Shown: in pieces, positions 35,030 through 46,320 of the stretch
Layout: the number at the start of each line of letters is the position of its first letter
How positions within the stretch are numbered: position 1 is the stretch's first letter
Assembly (NCBI GenBank): GCA_037043015.1
Contig: CM073323.1
Coordinates: 5,456,001 to 5,520,000 of the forward strand
Source: Bryum argenteum
Taxonomy: Eukaryota > Streptophyta > Bryopsida > Bryales > Bryaceae
Length of the DNA stretch: 64,000 nt
Direction of reading: 5' to 3'
Notes under the pieces: model-generated
Seen by the model: the letters and a program-made list of their open reading frames with translations, nothing else
Told to the model about the DNA's origin: nothing
Database searches by the model: none
Translations under genes and position numbers: made by a program

Positions 35030-35523
35030 AACTTAGTTACCTACATGGCAAAATCATAAGAAAGTTGTTTGAGGTAACAATCATCAAGCCCCCATATGCA
35101 CCTTTTAGACAATGCCCTTTCGGCAAAGCCCAAATAACTTTTGGATTAACATTAAAAGGTGCAATTTTGGAGACGGTGAAGATCCATTGATTTAAATCTT
35201 ATATGGTTTCAATTAAAGTGATTAGGTCGATTATCTTACAATTGGATATACCATATAAGTACCCCACAAAACTTGAATATTGTTGAAGCTTTTTGGTTCG
35301 GAAGAAAAATGAAAGTTGGAAAGTTACCTTTATGAGTTTGTGAATTCTACAAAACCCCAAATCTCAATTTTGACATTTTCTAAAAGAAAAAGGATGTAAA
35401 CTACAAAAAACTTCAATTGATGTTCGCTCTTGTAAATTTTGAAGGTTGCCCTTGTAAATTTGATGAATGTTGTACTTGGAATTTTTTAGAAGTTTAGTTG
35501 CAGTATTATCAAAAAGATTTTTT

Positions 35524-35563
<40 letters not shown>
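35030..35563 (-). repeat. Diverged fragment of the 936-bp TTAA element, ending in a 42-A run
   Basis: 35030-35160 matches the reverse complement of 36980-37085 (TTAGTTACCTACATG..., ACAATCATCAAG..., TTTAGACAATGCC), and 35320-35480 resembles 37230-37400 (GGTTGCCCTTGTAAA). A run of about 42 A follows at 35525-35563. Neither element end is preserved. Confidence 0.5.
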
Positions 35564-35564
<1 letters not shown>

Positions 35565-36212
35565 ACTAAAAAAATTATTGCCCTATTTTGAGATAAAAAT
35601 TTGTTGCCCTATTTTGTGTACAAGAGTTCTATCTAAGATAATAACAAATTGTGTTATGTATTGTGAAGAACCTCGTGTCACTGTATTTCTCATACATCCT
35701 TTTGTCCTTATAATAATGTCATTTGAAACAAATTTTTGAACACAATTTTCAATAGATGATATTAAGTGCAATTTCAAACATAAATCACCAAATGTGGATT
35801 TCAATTGGCCCTCACTTTATTAGTTGTACAATGTGTTCTCCTAGTGGCCCATGGAGTCAATTGGACTCAAAATATAAGTGAATTAGCTCATAAATTTGTT
35901 GGCCTTGACTCCCCATGTAAAGCGTCCCTAAACTTTTGCAGACAAATAAAAACATGAGTAACAAGTATGCTATTTCTTAAAATTATAGAAGCAATGGAAG
36001 GTAATTTGAAACCCTACTCTAGTGGAAGCAAAATACAAGAATTTCCTCGAGTCCAAACAATCATATCCTTAGAGGAATCAGCTATTTGTTGACTTCTATC
36101 ACCCATGTATATTTATCCGGAGGTAGAGGCCATTAATGAGCACCTCCAAAAATATATTTAGCATTTTTCTAAGGTGCTTGTGAGGTACTTGTCTTTGAAA
36201 AGTCATCCAACA
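35564..36212. other. AT-rich spacer
   Basis: No gene or nameable element was seen. Confidence 0.4.
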
Positions 36213-36398
36213 ATCGATCCTCTGTGGAGGCAAAGATGCCATTCGATCAACCTTCACTTGCACCCCGATGGGATGTCCGTGCTTGTAATTCCAGAAAAAC
36301 AAACCGGTCGCATGGGTTAGAGTCAGAGTCAGTCCATTGCTGCGACTCTCAATCTCGAGGTCGTATGTGTCAAAAAAAAAAAAATAAAAAAATAAAAA
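36213..36398 (+). mobile_element. Candidate SINE-like retroposon with A-rich tail
   Basis: A 155-base body rich in GC relative to its surroundings ends in AAAAAAAAAAAAATAAAAAA-type tail (36370-36397). TCATCCAAC occurs right before the body (about 36203-36212) and right after the tail (about 36399-36407), with adjoining A bases also alike, which fits a short target-site duplication. The tail-near phrase GTCAGAGTCAGTCC is not a tRNA box. No family is assigned. Confidence 0.5.
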
Positions 36399-36736
36399 TC
36401 ATCCAACGCGGAGTTTTTGTCCAAAGTAGGATTTCATATTGACTCAAAAAAAATAACTCCGTGAACTACATGTTTCCCACAAATATTCCCACAAAAGTAG
36501 TTCCTTTGGTAATGAGCACATTTTGAGAATGAGCAATTACCATCAAATAATCTATTGAGCCTTACGGGATTAACCAACTCGTAGGGATTCTAAAATGTAA
36601 TGTACATGGTACTCGATACCACCCATGTACCACCTAGATTACTTGAAACTCCTTTTTATCATAATTTTCACAAATTAAACCACAAAACAACACAAGATAG
36701 TACTGATTATTCTTCATGCATTTAGTTTGTATCCGC

Positions 36737-37901
36737 TTAACCCTTAACCCCTAAAAATCCAGGGGTTTCCTCGACCTCCAGAACCAAAAACTGCCATTTT
36801 TCACCTTCGTTAGGAAATGGGGAAATGGAGAAACTTTTTTTTCCGGTTTTAGACTTTGAACCGTAAGATCTTGTACTTAACTTGTATACAAAGGACTGGT
36901 CAAAATTTCAACCGTTGGATGTTTGTCATTTGTGAGATCATAACAATCAAAGTTTGACCAACACTTTTTTTTGCCGCTGCGTGAGAGGCATTGTCTAAAT
37001 GGTGCCAAGGGCAATTTGATGATTGTTATTCCAAATATTTTTCCCTCATTTTTTTTCATGTAGGTAATCAAGTTGGGTATGCTCATGCAAAATTTTAGAG
37101 ACCAATTCCACTTTTTGACCTTAATGTAAAATATTTTATTAAAGAAGGTCTAAAAACAACCATATAGTAAAACAAGCACCACGTATGATATATTTAGTTT
37201 GAGAAAAATCTCGACAGTGAGAAGGTGCATTTATGATAATGTGAATTTTGCAAAAAAAATTCTTGGAAAAAATCCAAAATCTCGAATTTTGGCAATTTTT
37301 GAAAGAAAATATTGTAAAATTACTAGAAATTGTGAAGATTGTTTTTGAAAGTTTTGGAGGTTGCCCTTGTAAAATTGGTAAACTTTTTGACTTCGGGAAC
37401 TTTGGAATTTGAATAGTAATTTGGTAATGAACATATTTTTTAAAAAAGATAAAATAAAACAAAATTATTTTAAACTGCCCGTTTTGGACTTGAAACCTAA
37501 AATTTCTAGATGAAGGTTTCAAAATTAAAATTTGACTTTGAAAATTTTACCACATACACATTACTGTATGGGGAGCACCCAATAAAAATCTTAGGCAAAA
37601 ATATCAATTTATATGCTTAAAATGAGCTGCCCGAAATCTCAAAAAACCAAATCGGTTTTCCTGGATTTTTAGGGGTTAAAGGTCTGAGAGTGCCGTGGCG
37701 ACCAGTAGAATACGGTGTATTTTGGTTGTATTTGGAGTGAATGCACACCTTTAATGGGTTTGAGTTCAAAGAAGAAGTTGAAATTTGAATTAATGCGGTT
37801 CTAGTGAGCTATTACGATTCGAGTTTAGAGTTTCTTGTTGGTAGCAAATCCTAATTATACGACAACGTACATACTATCCCCAATGGACTTTTAAGGATTA
37901 A
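36737..37901. mobile_element. Old TTAA MITE hosting a nested 936-bp element
   Basis: Outside the nested element, 36737-36743 (TTAACCC) and 37680-37901 make one older element whose ends read TTAACCCTTAAAGGTC and GACTTTTAAGGATTAA. The inner element entered the second TTAA of the left terminal repeat and duplicated it. The outer element without the insert is about 230 bp. Confidence 0.65.
36744..37679. mobile_element. 936-bp TTAA-flanked element
   Basis: The ends are TTAACCCCTAAAAATCCAGG and the exact complement CCTGGATTTTTAGGGGTTAA. The interior is AT-rich, non-coding, and contains the 'GTAAGATCTTG ... CCGTTGGATG' pair seen also in 9280-9548. It is non-autonomous and relies on an unseen transposase. 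Confidence 0.85.
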
Positions 37902-39999
37902 AGAATTTGTAAGTGGTCGGTTTATACCGGTATTTTTACAATACCATAGTCCACCCAACTATGGTGGGGGGGGGGGGGGTTCTTGGACCTTGTTGTCGTA
38001 TGGGTACTCCAAAGCCTTTTAGTGGGATGCCACGTGGAGTATCGTCAAGGCACTAGACAGGAACTAACATAGCGTTCACTTCAAGAGGAGCTAGTTGTAC
38101 CACCATTGGTGTTATGACCTCGGAACATACATCCCAAGGATAGGTTGAATAGACACTCTATTCACGTCAACCTCAAATAAGGTTAAATTTCTTCTTTTTC
38201 TACTTTTACGCTACAATACTAAATGGATATTCATGATTATATATATTTTTTATATTCCGAAACCAATTAATGTATCAATCAATTAAGAGAAATACAAATA
38301 TGACCAGAGTAGGTTTCCATGATTATAAGTCTCTCAATTCATTGATACATGGATTGGTAAAAAAATATTAAAAGGCGGATACTAGGCGGATACCAGGCGG
38401 ATACTAGGCGGATGTGAGGCGGATATCTACAGTGCTGCATACCACTCTACAGTGATATGAACGGATTGCGCGGCGGAGGGATGAGCTTGCTGCGATCTGC
38501 AGTGATAGCTATCATAAGAAACAGACATCCAGCTAAGATGTGCTGGCCGCCTCTTTAGTGGGCTATAATTTCGGTGGTACTAAACAACAAAATAGACCTA
38601 CCTTGACCTCACTGAACCTCTGCCTAAAGACAAGCAATGCATTGATAGCTTGCGAGTCGTCAGCCGCATTTTTCTCACTCTGTTTGTACACAACTGTAAA
38701 CCATGATACGGCCGATACCCAAGTGGGAAAACTACATGCCGAAACTTATGCGTATAACTGTACGCGTATAATTTTGCATGCATTCTCATCCTCCTTTTCC
38801 TTGTACACACGGCTTTCCATGCTTTTCATACCGCACGCACTCGATTTTGTCTTTCAGGCTGTAGATTGTGAAGATCACCTACAGTGGGAAAGTCACTCAT
38901 CCTGCAAGTGTACGCTGCTTTTATACACGTCTGTCTTGTTTAACCGCTAATGTCACAATGAGAAGATTCGACTCTGGTCAAGCTCTCAGTTACTAAACAT
39001 AGATTGTGTGAAGTTGAGATTTTTTGTAGATTGTAGAGTTTTTCCATACCTTTTTGACAAGTCATTTTGAGCTTCAGAATTCCCTGTACTTTAGGAGATA
39101 TTCATGGTCAAAGTTTGAAAACAGTATTCAAAATCTGTGATATATGTTCCTTTATTCTCAAAATCTGCCCAGAATCAATTAGATTGCAGTAACTTTGAAA
39201 ATTCACCAAAAGTTGATATTTGACTCTCTTTTTTTTCCAAGTTTTGTTTTTTTGTGCATGTAGAAGGGGTACTAAGGCATGATGTCTCCATTTGGATTTT
39301 CAATCCAAGATTTTTTTCACACGCCTTTTTTATCGTCAAAGACCCGCCTATGTATTTGCATTCCAACATACATCCATGTGAATAATCAAGCATTTCTATA
39401 GGTGGCATAGTTCCAATAAGGACCACTTGGAGAACACATTAAACAATTAGTAACATGTGGGCCAATTCCCCATGTAATCCAAAGTAAATTATCCAAATTA
39501 TTGGGTTGAAAGCATTTGAATACATATGAGCTCCTTGTAGGGCCTCAAAATAATTCAACTAAAAGTCGGAGTGGCACTTTAGCCAGAATCATATGGTGGC
39601 AATTTTACGAGAATTACTTGCAATAAAGTGTGGAGTATTTGCTACTTCATACAGTGTTAGAGTGCTCCTACTACAACAACCACCTCCATTAAGTTGGTGT
39701 AGCCCTATTCACCACCCATAATACAAATTACTACTAATAGATTGAATTTCTTTAAGAAACAACAATTTTTGATTCAATCCATGTTGTGATATCATATACC
39801 ACCATAAACTAGAGCTTGCTTATGAGAAATACATATGATTTGGAACTTTCTTGGAAAAGACAAAGAATAATTCATGATGAAGTGAAATGATTTATAATAT
39901 TCCGTCTGCTCGGTGATTTCTTACATCAACTAATTTCCATCTATTAACCAAATGTTGATCTCGTACAACGAACATCCTCCTACATTTGAATTCAACTCC
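37902..39999. other. Spacer with G-run and 13-bp tandem repeat
   Basis: A run of about 15 G lies near 37965-37979. A 13-bp repeat (GGCGGATACTAGG) is present about five times at 38374-38430. The 136-codon frame at 38540-38950 starts at a non-ATG codon and shows no family likeness. The remainder is AT-rich with nothing recognised. Confidence 0.4.
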
Positions 40000-41221
40000 A
40001 ATTCTCTAAAAATGGCACTACTCCGCCAAACGAAACACCTCAACTTTCTAAACCGCTTAACCCCTAAACGTCCTTGGGGTATTTTTAGCCAAAAACTCAT
40101 TTTCAAAAAAAGTGATATAGATGAAAATAAAGATAAGCTATTCAGATCTTAACCGTACAAACTTGTAATAGACTTGTAGTAGATCATGTGGGCCAAAACT
40201 TGACTCATGGGACCTCATAGATTGCGAGATCATAACATATTAGTGCGCAAAACACGCTACAAAATACCATCATTTCCACTTTGAAGTGAAAATACTACCA
40301 ACATGAAATTTGCAATCAAAAAATCACCAACTAGAAAGTTGTTCATCTTCATCTCAAAAACACTTTTGTACCAAAAAAATTCATCATAAAAATATCTTGG
40401 CTCAAATAGTAGCCTTCCAATGGTGAAAACTGCCTCAATATTTACAAAGGAAAAATAGTCCAAAACTAGACCCTTTGCACTCAAATCCATGCCCTATCTT
40501 CAATACATCTTCAATTAGGTTAAGGTTTCTACCACTTAAAATAGACTATGATTGGAATCTATCCCAAAGAATAAAGTCGAAATCTAACGGTGGATGAAGG
40601 AGATCTAGCTCCTCAAAAATCATCCATTTTTTCACTTTTTTCATTGTAGAAACATCATTGCAAATCCACTAGCAAAGTTATTTGGATCGAAAAACTTGCA
40701 ACTAGAAAGTTGTTAGAATACATCTAAAGATCATACTTATGTAAAAAAAATTCATGAAAAAATATTTTAGATTTCACATAATTGGCTTGCAATGGTGAAA
40801 CATGCCCAATGTTTGAAATCTCAAAACCAAAAGCTGCTGTCACTAAAATGCATGCCATTAATTCATACTTTATTTTATGGGTCTGCAATTTGTACCACAC
40901 AAACTAGACTTTATTTGGGACCCAACCCAAGTGATTTCGTCAAAAACGGAGTCGGGATGAAGAAGTTATGGCTCTTCAAAGTTTCTGCCCTTCATCCAAA
41001 ATGTCGTTTTTCGACACTAGGGACGTTTAGGGGTTAAATATCAAAAACGACATGAATTATTAAAATCGGAGATGATACTATGGAATATGAGTGATCATTT
41101 TGTATGAGCAAGAGAGATTTTTTTTTTTTTTTTAAAATTTTAAATACCATTGCGTAGGGATTCAAATGCAATTTATGGTATGACAAAATGGCACTTGGAA
41201 CCGCGCCATTACAATGGAATT
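40000..41221. mobile_element. Second member of the 253-bp TIR family, split by copy B
   Basis: The left piece 40000-40056 (AATTCTCTAAAAATGGCAC...) and right piece 41038-41221 (...GGTATGACAAAATGGCACTT, CGCGCCATTACAATGG) together follow 30709-30961, about 240 bp. The 981-bp TTAA element lies between them. Confidence 0.6.
40057..41037 (-). mobile_element. 981-bp TTAA-flanked element, copy B
   Basis: This is the reverse complement of 27172-28152 with identical length and identical 17-bp ends. The incidental 77-codon frame at 40257-40490 differs from that of copy A at only two adjacent residues. It sits inside another transposon. Confidence 0.9.
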
Positions 41222-41864
41222 TATCAAATTCAAACTGGGAAGCCTAGATTCGCCACCTTGAATTGAAAATTCAGAAAAACCGACAACCCGGGTGGCCGCC
41301 TCCGAGAGCGTAATACGCCAATACCGTCCAAAATAGGAGACCGATACAGTGAAGAATGAACATTGTACTGAACATTGTGCTTGGCAGACGCGGATTCCTG
41401 CAATTTTAGCATACAATGGCCACATGGGTATAACTTGTGTGCTCACCGAACTCCATCTTCAACTTTTAGTTCCCTTTTACCACCACCGAACATTCGAACG
41501 TGCATCATGTCCAATCTCGGCCTACGATTCACAGTACAGTTGGTTGAGACCCTTCAATACCCACTCCTGACAAGGCCGGTTACCACTACAGTACTCAACT
41601 TGCATTACCAATTTGCAGGCTTGCCGACTGACTGGCTTCAGTCACTCTTTACCGGCAAAAGTCAAATCCCAAGTCAACTACCATATAATTTAAGGTGGGT
41701 ACAAATACCATATATGAATGTGACTTGGATCAGAGCGTGCTAGAGCATTCGGTGGTAAGCGTCTGGTGTGTGTCTCCTAGGTGTCTTGTGGGATCAGTTC
41801 GAGTGTTCTCTCGATCGAAGCTAGACTTGCATCAGTGCGTGCGTGCGGAACGGAGCGAATCGTG
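41222..41864 (+). promoter_or_regulatory. Upstream region of CASP-like gene 2
   Basis: GC content rises toward the start codon. No TATA box or named operator was singled out. Leader sequence just before the ATG is recognisable in the relic at 33186-33690. Confidence 0.35.
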
Positions 41865-42730
41865 ATGGAGGGGGGAGCTTGGCAATCGGAAGTATTCGAC
41901 AACGGGAAGGATTTCCACAAGACAAAGCCGTCTGTGCAAGGAGCATCGGCGATGGAAGCCGGGACGCAGCCTGCCATCTACAACCCCCCGCCCGTGGGCA
42001 CAGAATCTCGCACCTTAGGCACCCTGGTCTTCTCGTTACGCTGTGCCTTGGCTCTGCTTTCGCTCATCGCGTTTAGCATTATGGCAGCCAACAAAGAATC
42101 GATCTACGCTTATTACTCTGGGGTGTACACCACCTACTACACCACCGTCACCGTGAACTTCTCCGCCGTCAAGGCTTTCATGTAAGATATCCATTTTGAG
42201 TTATCTCTATCCTTCGTCGCTGTCTTTTCGTTTTCAATGTCGTCTTTTTTCAGTCCAGCTCTCTGATGATGTGTTGTACAACCCATAGCAAGTCAATTTC
42301 AATGGGAAGGAACGATGGTTGTGGATTAGGAAGTGAGACTGCATTCTCAATAAAATGATGTTCTATTGGATTGGTGGGTGACCGCAGAGGGTTACTGAGC
42401 CTGGCCATCATCGTGTGTGTGTACGCGATTGTGCAAGTGGTGCTCAGCATAGTGAAAGTGACATCGACGGGAGCATTCGTGTCTTCAGCGACGACGGGCG
42501 GCAGCATGATCTCCTTCGTGTTTGACTTGGTGCTGTCGTACGCTCTCATTGCGGCGGGAGCGGCTGCAGCCGACTCGGCGTACATCATAGACCAGTTAGG
42601 ATGGTGCGATGAGTACAGTAAGTTCTGTCCGAGGGCATCGGCATCCATCGCCATTGCGTTCTTCGCATTCGCAGTACTGGCGGTGTTGACTGCCCTGTAC
42701 CCCGTCCGCCTCTTGAGGATGTCCAAGTGA
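41865..42730 (+). CDS. CASP-like membrane protein 2, 219 aa, two exons
   Basis: Exons 41865-42181 and 42388-42730 join in phase (GT/AG) to 219 codons plus stop. The frame is open further upstream, but 41865 is the first ATG and aligns with gene 1 (MEGGAWQSEVF versus MATGGAWQSEYF). Four membrane spans are at about 52-73, 104-127, 147-173 and 189-209. Arg59 in span 1 and Asp152 in span 3 are the conserved CASP/DUF588 residues. The C terminus is basic (PVRLLRMSK). It has lost or never had the second intron of gene 1. It is a membrane scaffold protein by family, and its specific role is unknown. Confidence 0.92.
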
Positions 42731-43105
42731 TGAATGCAGCATCTTTCCAGCATGCTTGTTAACAGAGCTTTAGCTAGTAAGAGCGTGATTTGATCACACC
42801 CACAGCCCACCCACGGCTATCGAGCAGAATACGATTCATAGATCCAGGGGGTATTCGATCACATAGATTTGAAGATACTGAATTTGTATCACGTAGAGTA
42901 ATGTCGTTCTAAAGCTTTTTTTTCTTCCAAGTTTTTGAACTTGCTGAAAAGGGGTTTTGCATTGTGATTGTGATTGAGAAAGTATCGTGTCTGAATCTGC
43001 ATACATGTAGAAGAGGGACCTTGCTCGACAGGAAGTCACTATGGCCGGATTAGAAATACTTGTTGTCTTATTCATTATTCATTCTCTGATAAATCTGTAT
43101 TATAT
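42731..43105. other. 3' flank of CASP-like gene 2
   Basis: No clear poly(A) signal, gene or repeat was seen. Confidence 0.4.
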
Positions 43106-45110
43106 TTATTTTAGACATGGGCATGTTTTACCATCGCAAGCCACTTATATGGATAAAAAATAGTCATTCATGAATTTTTTACATGATCATGATCTACGTG
43201 TGTGAACATTTTGGAAGAGAAGCAACAACTTTGAAGAGCCATAACTGTGAGCATTTTGGAGGAGAAGCAACAACTTTGAAGAGCCATAACTTCTTCGTCA
43301 GGCTATTTTGGATGAAATCACTTGAATCTTTGTTAGTAAGGTTGTTTTGGATGAAATCACTTGAATTGGGTCTCAAATCAAGTCTAGTTTGTGTGATAAG
43401 ATTGCATACTCATACAATGAAGTATGAATTGATGGCTTTCATTTTCGTGAAGGCAGTTGTTGTTTTTTAGGTTTCCAAACATGCAGCGCGTTTTGCCATT
43501 GAAGGCCAATTATTTGAAACCAATTTATTTTTTTATGAATTTTTTGAAGAGTATGATCTCAAGATGAAAAAAGTAATCTTTGTGGTTGGAATTCTTTTGT
43601 TTTGAATAGTTTAGGTATTAGATTTGGAATGATGTTCTATCTTGAAATAGATGAAATAAATACATGGTGTATAAGGAGATTGAAGTTTGTTCTTTAATCG
43701 CGCTGGATTTCAGTTTTGTTTGTTGAGTTGTATTCTTATTTGAATTTAGATTTTGTAGCAAGAACCTCAATTTCATCCAAGACGAGAGAAATTTATGGCA
43801 TTTATTTTTTGTGCAAGGGGCTTAGATTTGGACATTCTTATCTTTAAAAATTATGGGGATTTTTTATCATTTGAAGGCCATTATTTGAGCAAAGAAATCT
43901 TTCTCATGGATTTTTTTTTGTTCTAGTATGTTATCAAGGTGAAGGCAACCATCTTTGTAGTTAGTCATTTTTTCATTACAATAAGTCTATTGGTAGAACT
44001 TTCACTTCAAAAGTGAAAATGTTTAAATTCTGAGATGTTCTTTTGAGAACTAATGCATTATTATCTCTCAATCTATGAGGTTTCATGACTCAAAATTTGA
44101 CCCACATGATATACAATATGTCTATTACAAGATTGTAGGCTTGAGATCTCAATACCTTACCTTTGTTCCATTCATGACAGTTTTTGTGTTGTGTTCTTTT
44201 GTGATAAACATAAGTCAAACCATTTATGGGTCAAGAGGTAAAATTCAGTAAATTTTTTTATTGGCATAATTGGTTTTGTGGTGATAATTCTTCGCTAAAA
44301 AATCAATGAATTACATGGTGTTTGTAAAGTTGTATCTCCTTCATTTAGTGTTGGATTTCAACTTTATTTCTTGGAATGGATTCCAATTAGGATCTAGTTT
44401 AGTAGTAGAAACCTTTAACCCTTGAACACCCATGGGGTGTGGAAGGGGCAACCCAAAGTTGGATCACAACATCTTTTGGACTTGGGCATCATGAATAGTG
44501 CACTTTTTGAACAAGGGCATCATGAATGCACCAATCAATGATGAGCTTGCAACCTCCTACAAGGTTATGTACAACCCCAACCTCGCTACCACAATCCTTT
44601 CAAAGCACAAAATCACTCATGCAAATTGTAATTTGAATTGTAAAATTTCACTTTTTGAATGCATCACAAGAAGGTGACCAGTTTGACAGCAAAATATAAG
44701 TGAAAAGTTGAGTACAGTGAGAGCTACAGAGAAGATTCTGAAGGAAGGTGACCCCTCGGGTCACCTTGGGCGTTTAAGGGTTAATGAAATGAAGGTGTTT
44801 TGAAGATAAGGCATGGATTTGAGTGCATGGGGTCTAGTTTTGGACTTTTTTCTTTTAAAGAAGCTTTAGAGAGCTTCTCTAGTTAATAGCTATATTGGAA
44901 GGATTTTCATTCTTATGTGAAACCAACAAAATAATCTATACCTATTTTTCTACTATTACATTATGATGATGCAACCTATGGGGCGTCGTGATTCAAACTT
45001 TGATCCGCATAACCTACAATAAGTCTTCCACAAGATTATATAGTTGACATCTAAATAGGTTACCTCTAGTTTCAAAATAACACTTATCTAAAAAATGTAT
45101 TTCTGGTAGA
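43106..45110 (+). mobile_element. Mosaic of decayed copies of the 981-bp TTAA family
   Basis: Segments match different parts of 27172-28152 in shuffled order. 43106-43200 matches its middle, 43203-44240 most of it from near the left end, and 44260-45100 its second half again. A 54-bp tandem duplication (AACTTTGAAGAGCCATAAC) lies near 43210-43300. Identity is low and no terminal repeats remain. A 370-bp MITE is nested at 44415-44784. Confidence 0.65.
44415..44784 (-). mobile_element. TTAA-flanked MITE, 370-bp subfamily, nested
   Basis: The ends are TTAACCCTTGAACACCC and GGGCGTTTAAGGGTTAA, exactly 370 bp, reverse orientation. The flanks GTAGAAACC and GAAGATAAGGCATGG match an uninterrupted stretch of the 981-bp element at about 27680-27715, where the site reads GAAACCTTAACC. 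Confidence 0.9.
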
Positions 45111-46000
45111 ACATAGTATGAGACATTTAAAATAAGGCCTTTCTTTCTAGCAATGTAAGATTATGAAAATTAATAAGTAAATAAAATCTGTAGTGTGTTG
45201 CAAAAACTATCAAATTGGTATTGTAGTATGAGTCTATAGTTGCTTATTGAGTAATTGCAAAACACTTTGAGCAAATCTAAGTAATTTGCAATAGTTTAGA
45301 AGATTACAATGCTAAGTCTTCATAGTTAACCTACAAAAGCACTTTTAATAGTATGAACAATGGATGAATGATTTATAATTGCGCGAGATGAATGGGGTAA
45401 ATGAGGGAAATGGTTGAGCAATAGAATTTAGGTGAAAAGTAAAAAGAAGATCGATAGAAATTCGAAGTTTGGCGAGTGTCTAGAGTGCCTGTGTTGAAGG
45501 AATCAACAGTTAGTTTGCGATACTTTTTAAATTGTGTTTGATATTAGACAAATATACTTTGTGCAATCGAATTTGTGTAATTTCGTGATCATAAATCCAT
45601 TGAATATAATTGTGAGATCTAGTTTAGAGTGGTGTAAATTGTATTCCATTGTTGGATGTCGAGTGCAGTTTCTGTAAAGTGAAGTCAATTGTAAAACTTG
45701 ATGTTTAAGAGTGTGTTGAGACTACACTGCCTATAATGAATTAAGATAGATACAGAATCTATCAAGAGTAAAATTACTATAAAAGAAGAATCCATTGAAT
45801 GAGTGATGTAAGCATGTGAACACAAAATGTGAGGATTCTATTGAATGAGTGATGTAAGCATGTGAATACAAAATGTGAGGATTCTATGGTGATATAATAC
45901 GTGAAGTAGGATCAGATTACAGGTCTATATCCATGGATAGAGGATTGAGGTGGGTACAATTGATGATTATTAGTCAATTGAATGTGAAAAGCACATGATT
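45111..46000. repeat. Spacer with 52-bp tandem duplication
   Basis: Two copies of a unit containing ATTGAATGAGTGATGTAAGC lie at about 45790-45890. The stretch from about 45.4 kb may belong to the retroelement fossil that follows. No gene was recognised. Confidence 0.4.
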
Positions 46001-46320
46001 GGAGAATGTGCTCAAATGAATAAAAGCTATAGTGATTGATGTCATGGAGAATACTATGAAAGCAATGGAGTCAAAGAAGAAGAATTCCAAATGCAAATTT
46101 TGTACCCGATTGAATCACATGAAATTGGAATGTAATACAAGGATGATAAATTGAATCAATTGAGATTGGAGCCGCTTGTGGAAGTAAAAGGATCCACATC
46201 AAATGTTGATTGAGATAAGAGTTGAGCAAAATAAAGATTATAAATTCATTGAGTGTAGAAGCTGACAAAGTTGAAGCAATAGACATATCCACACACGGTA
46301 AGTATTTCTTTGGCTTAATC
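46001..46320 (+). mobile_element. LTR-retrotransposon fossil, gag zinc-knuckle piece
   Basis: 46092-46133 encodes a CX2CX4HX4C zinc knuckle (CKFCTRLNHMKLEC) following a Lys-rich patch, as in the nucleocapsid part of Ty1/copia-type gag. No other domain or end can be placed. The element is broken, small and old. It lies directly beside the Helitron terminus at 46322. Confidence 0.45.

Noticed and set aside
35525-35563. 42-A run as the tail of a retroposon
   Set aside because: No target-site duplication brackets it, and the preceding sequence belongs to a DNA element fragment.
38540-38950. 136-codon frame as a gene
   Set aside because: It has no ATG at its start, no family likeness, and composition like the spacer. 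A chance frame is the simplest reading.
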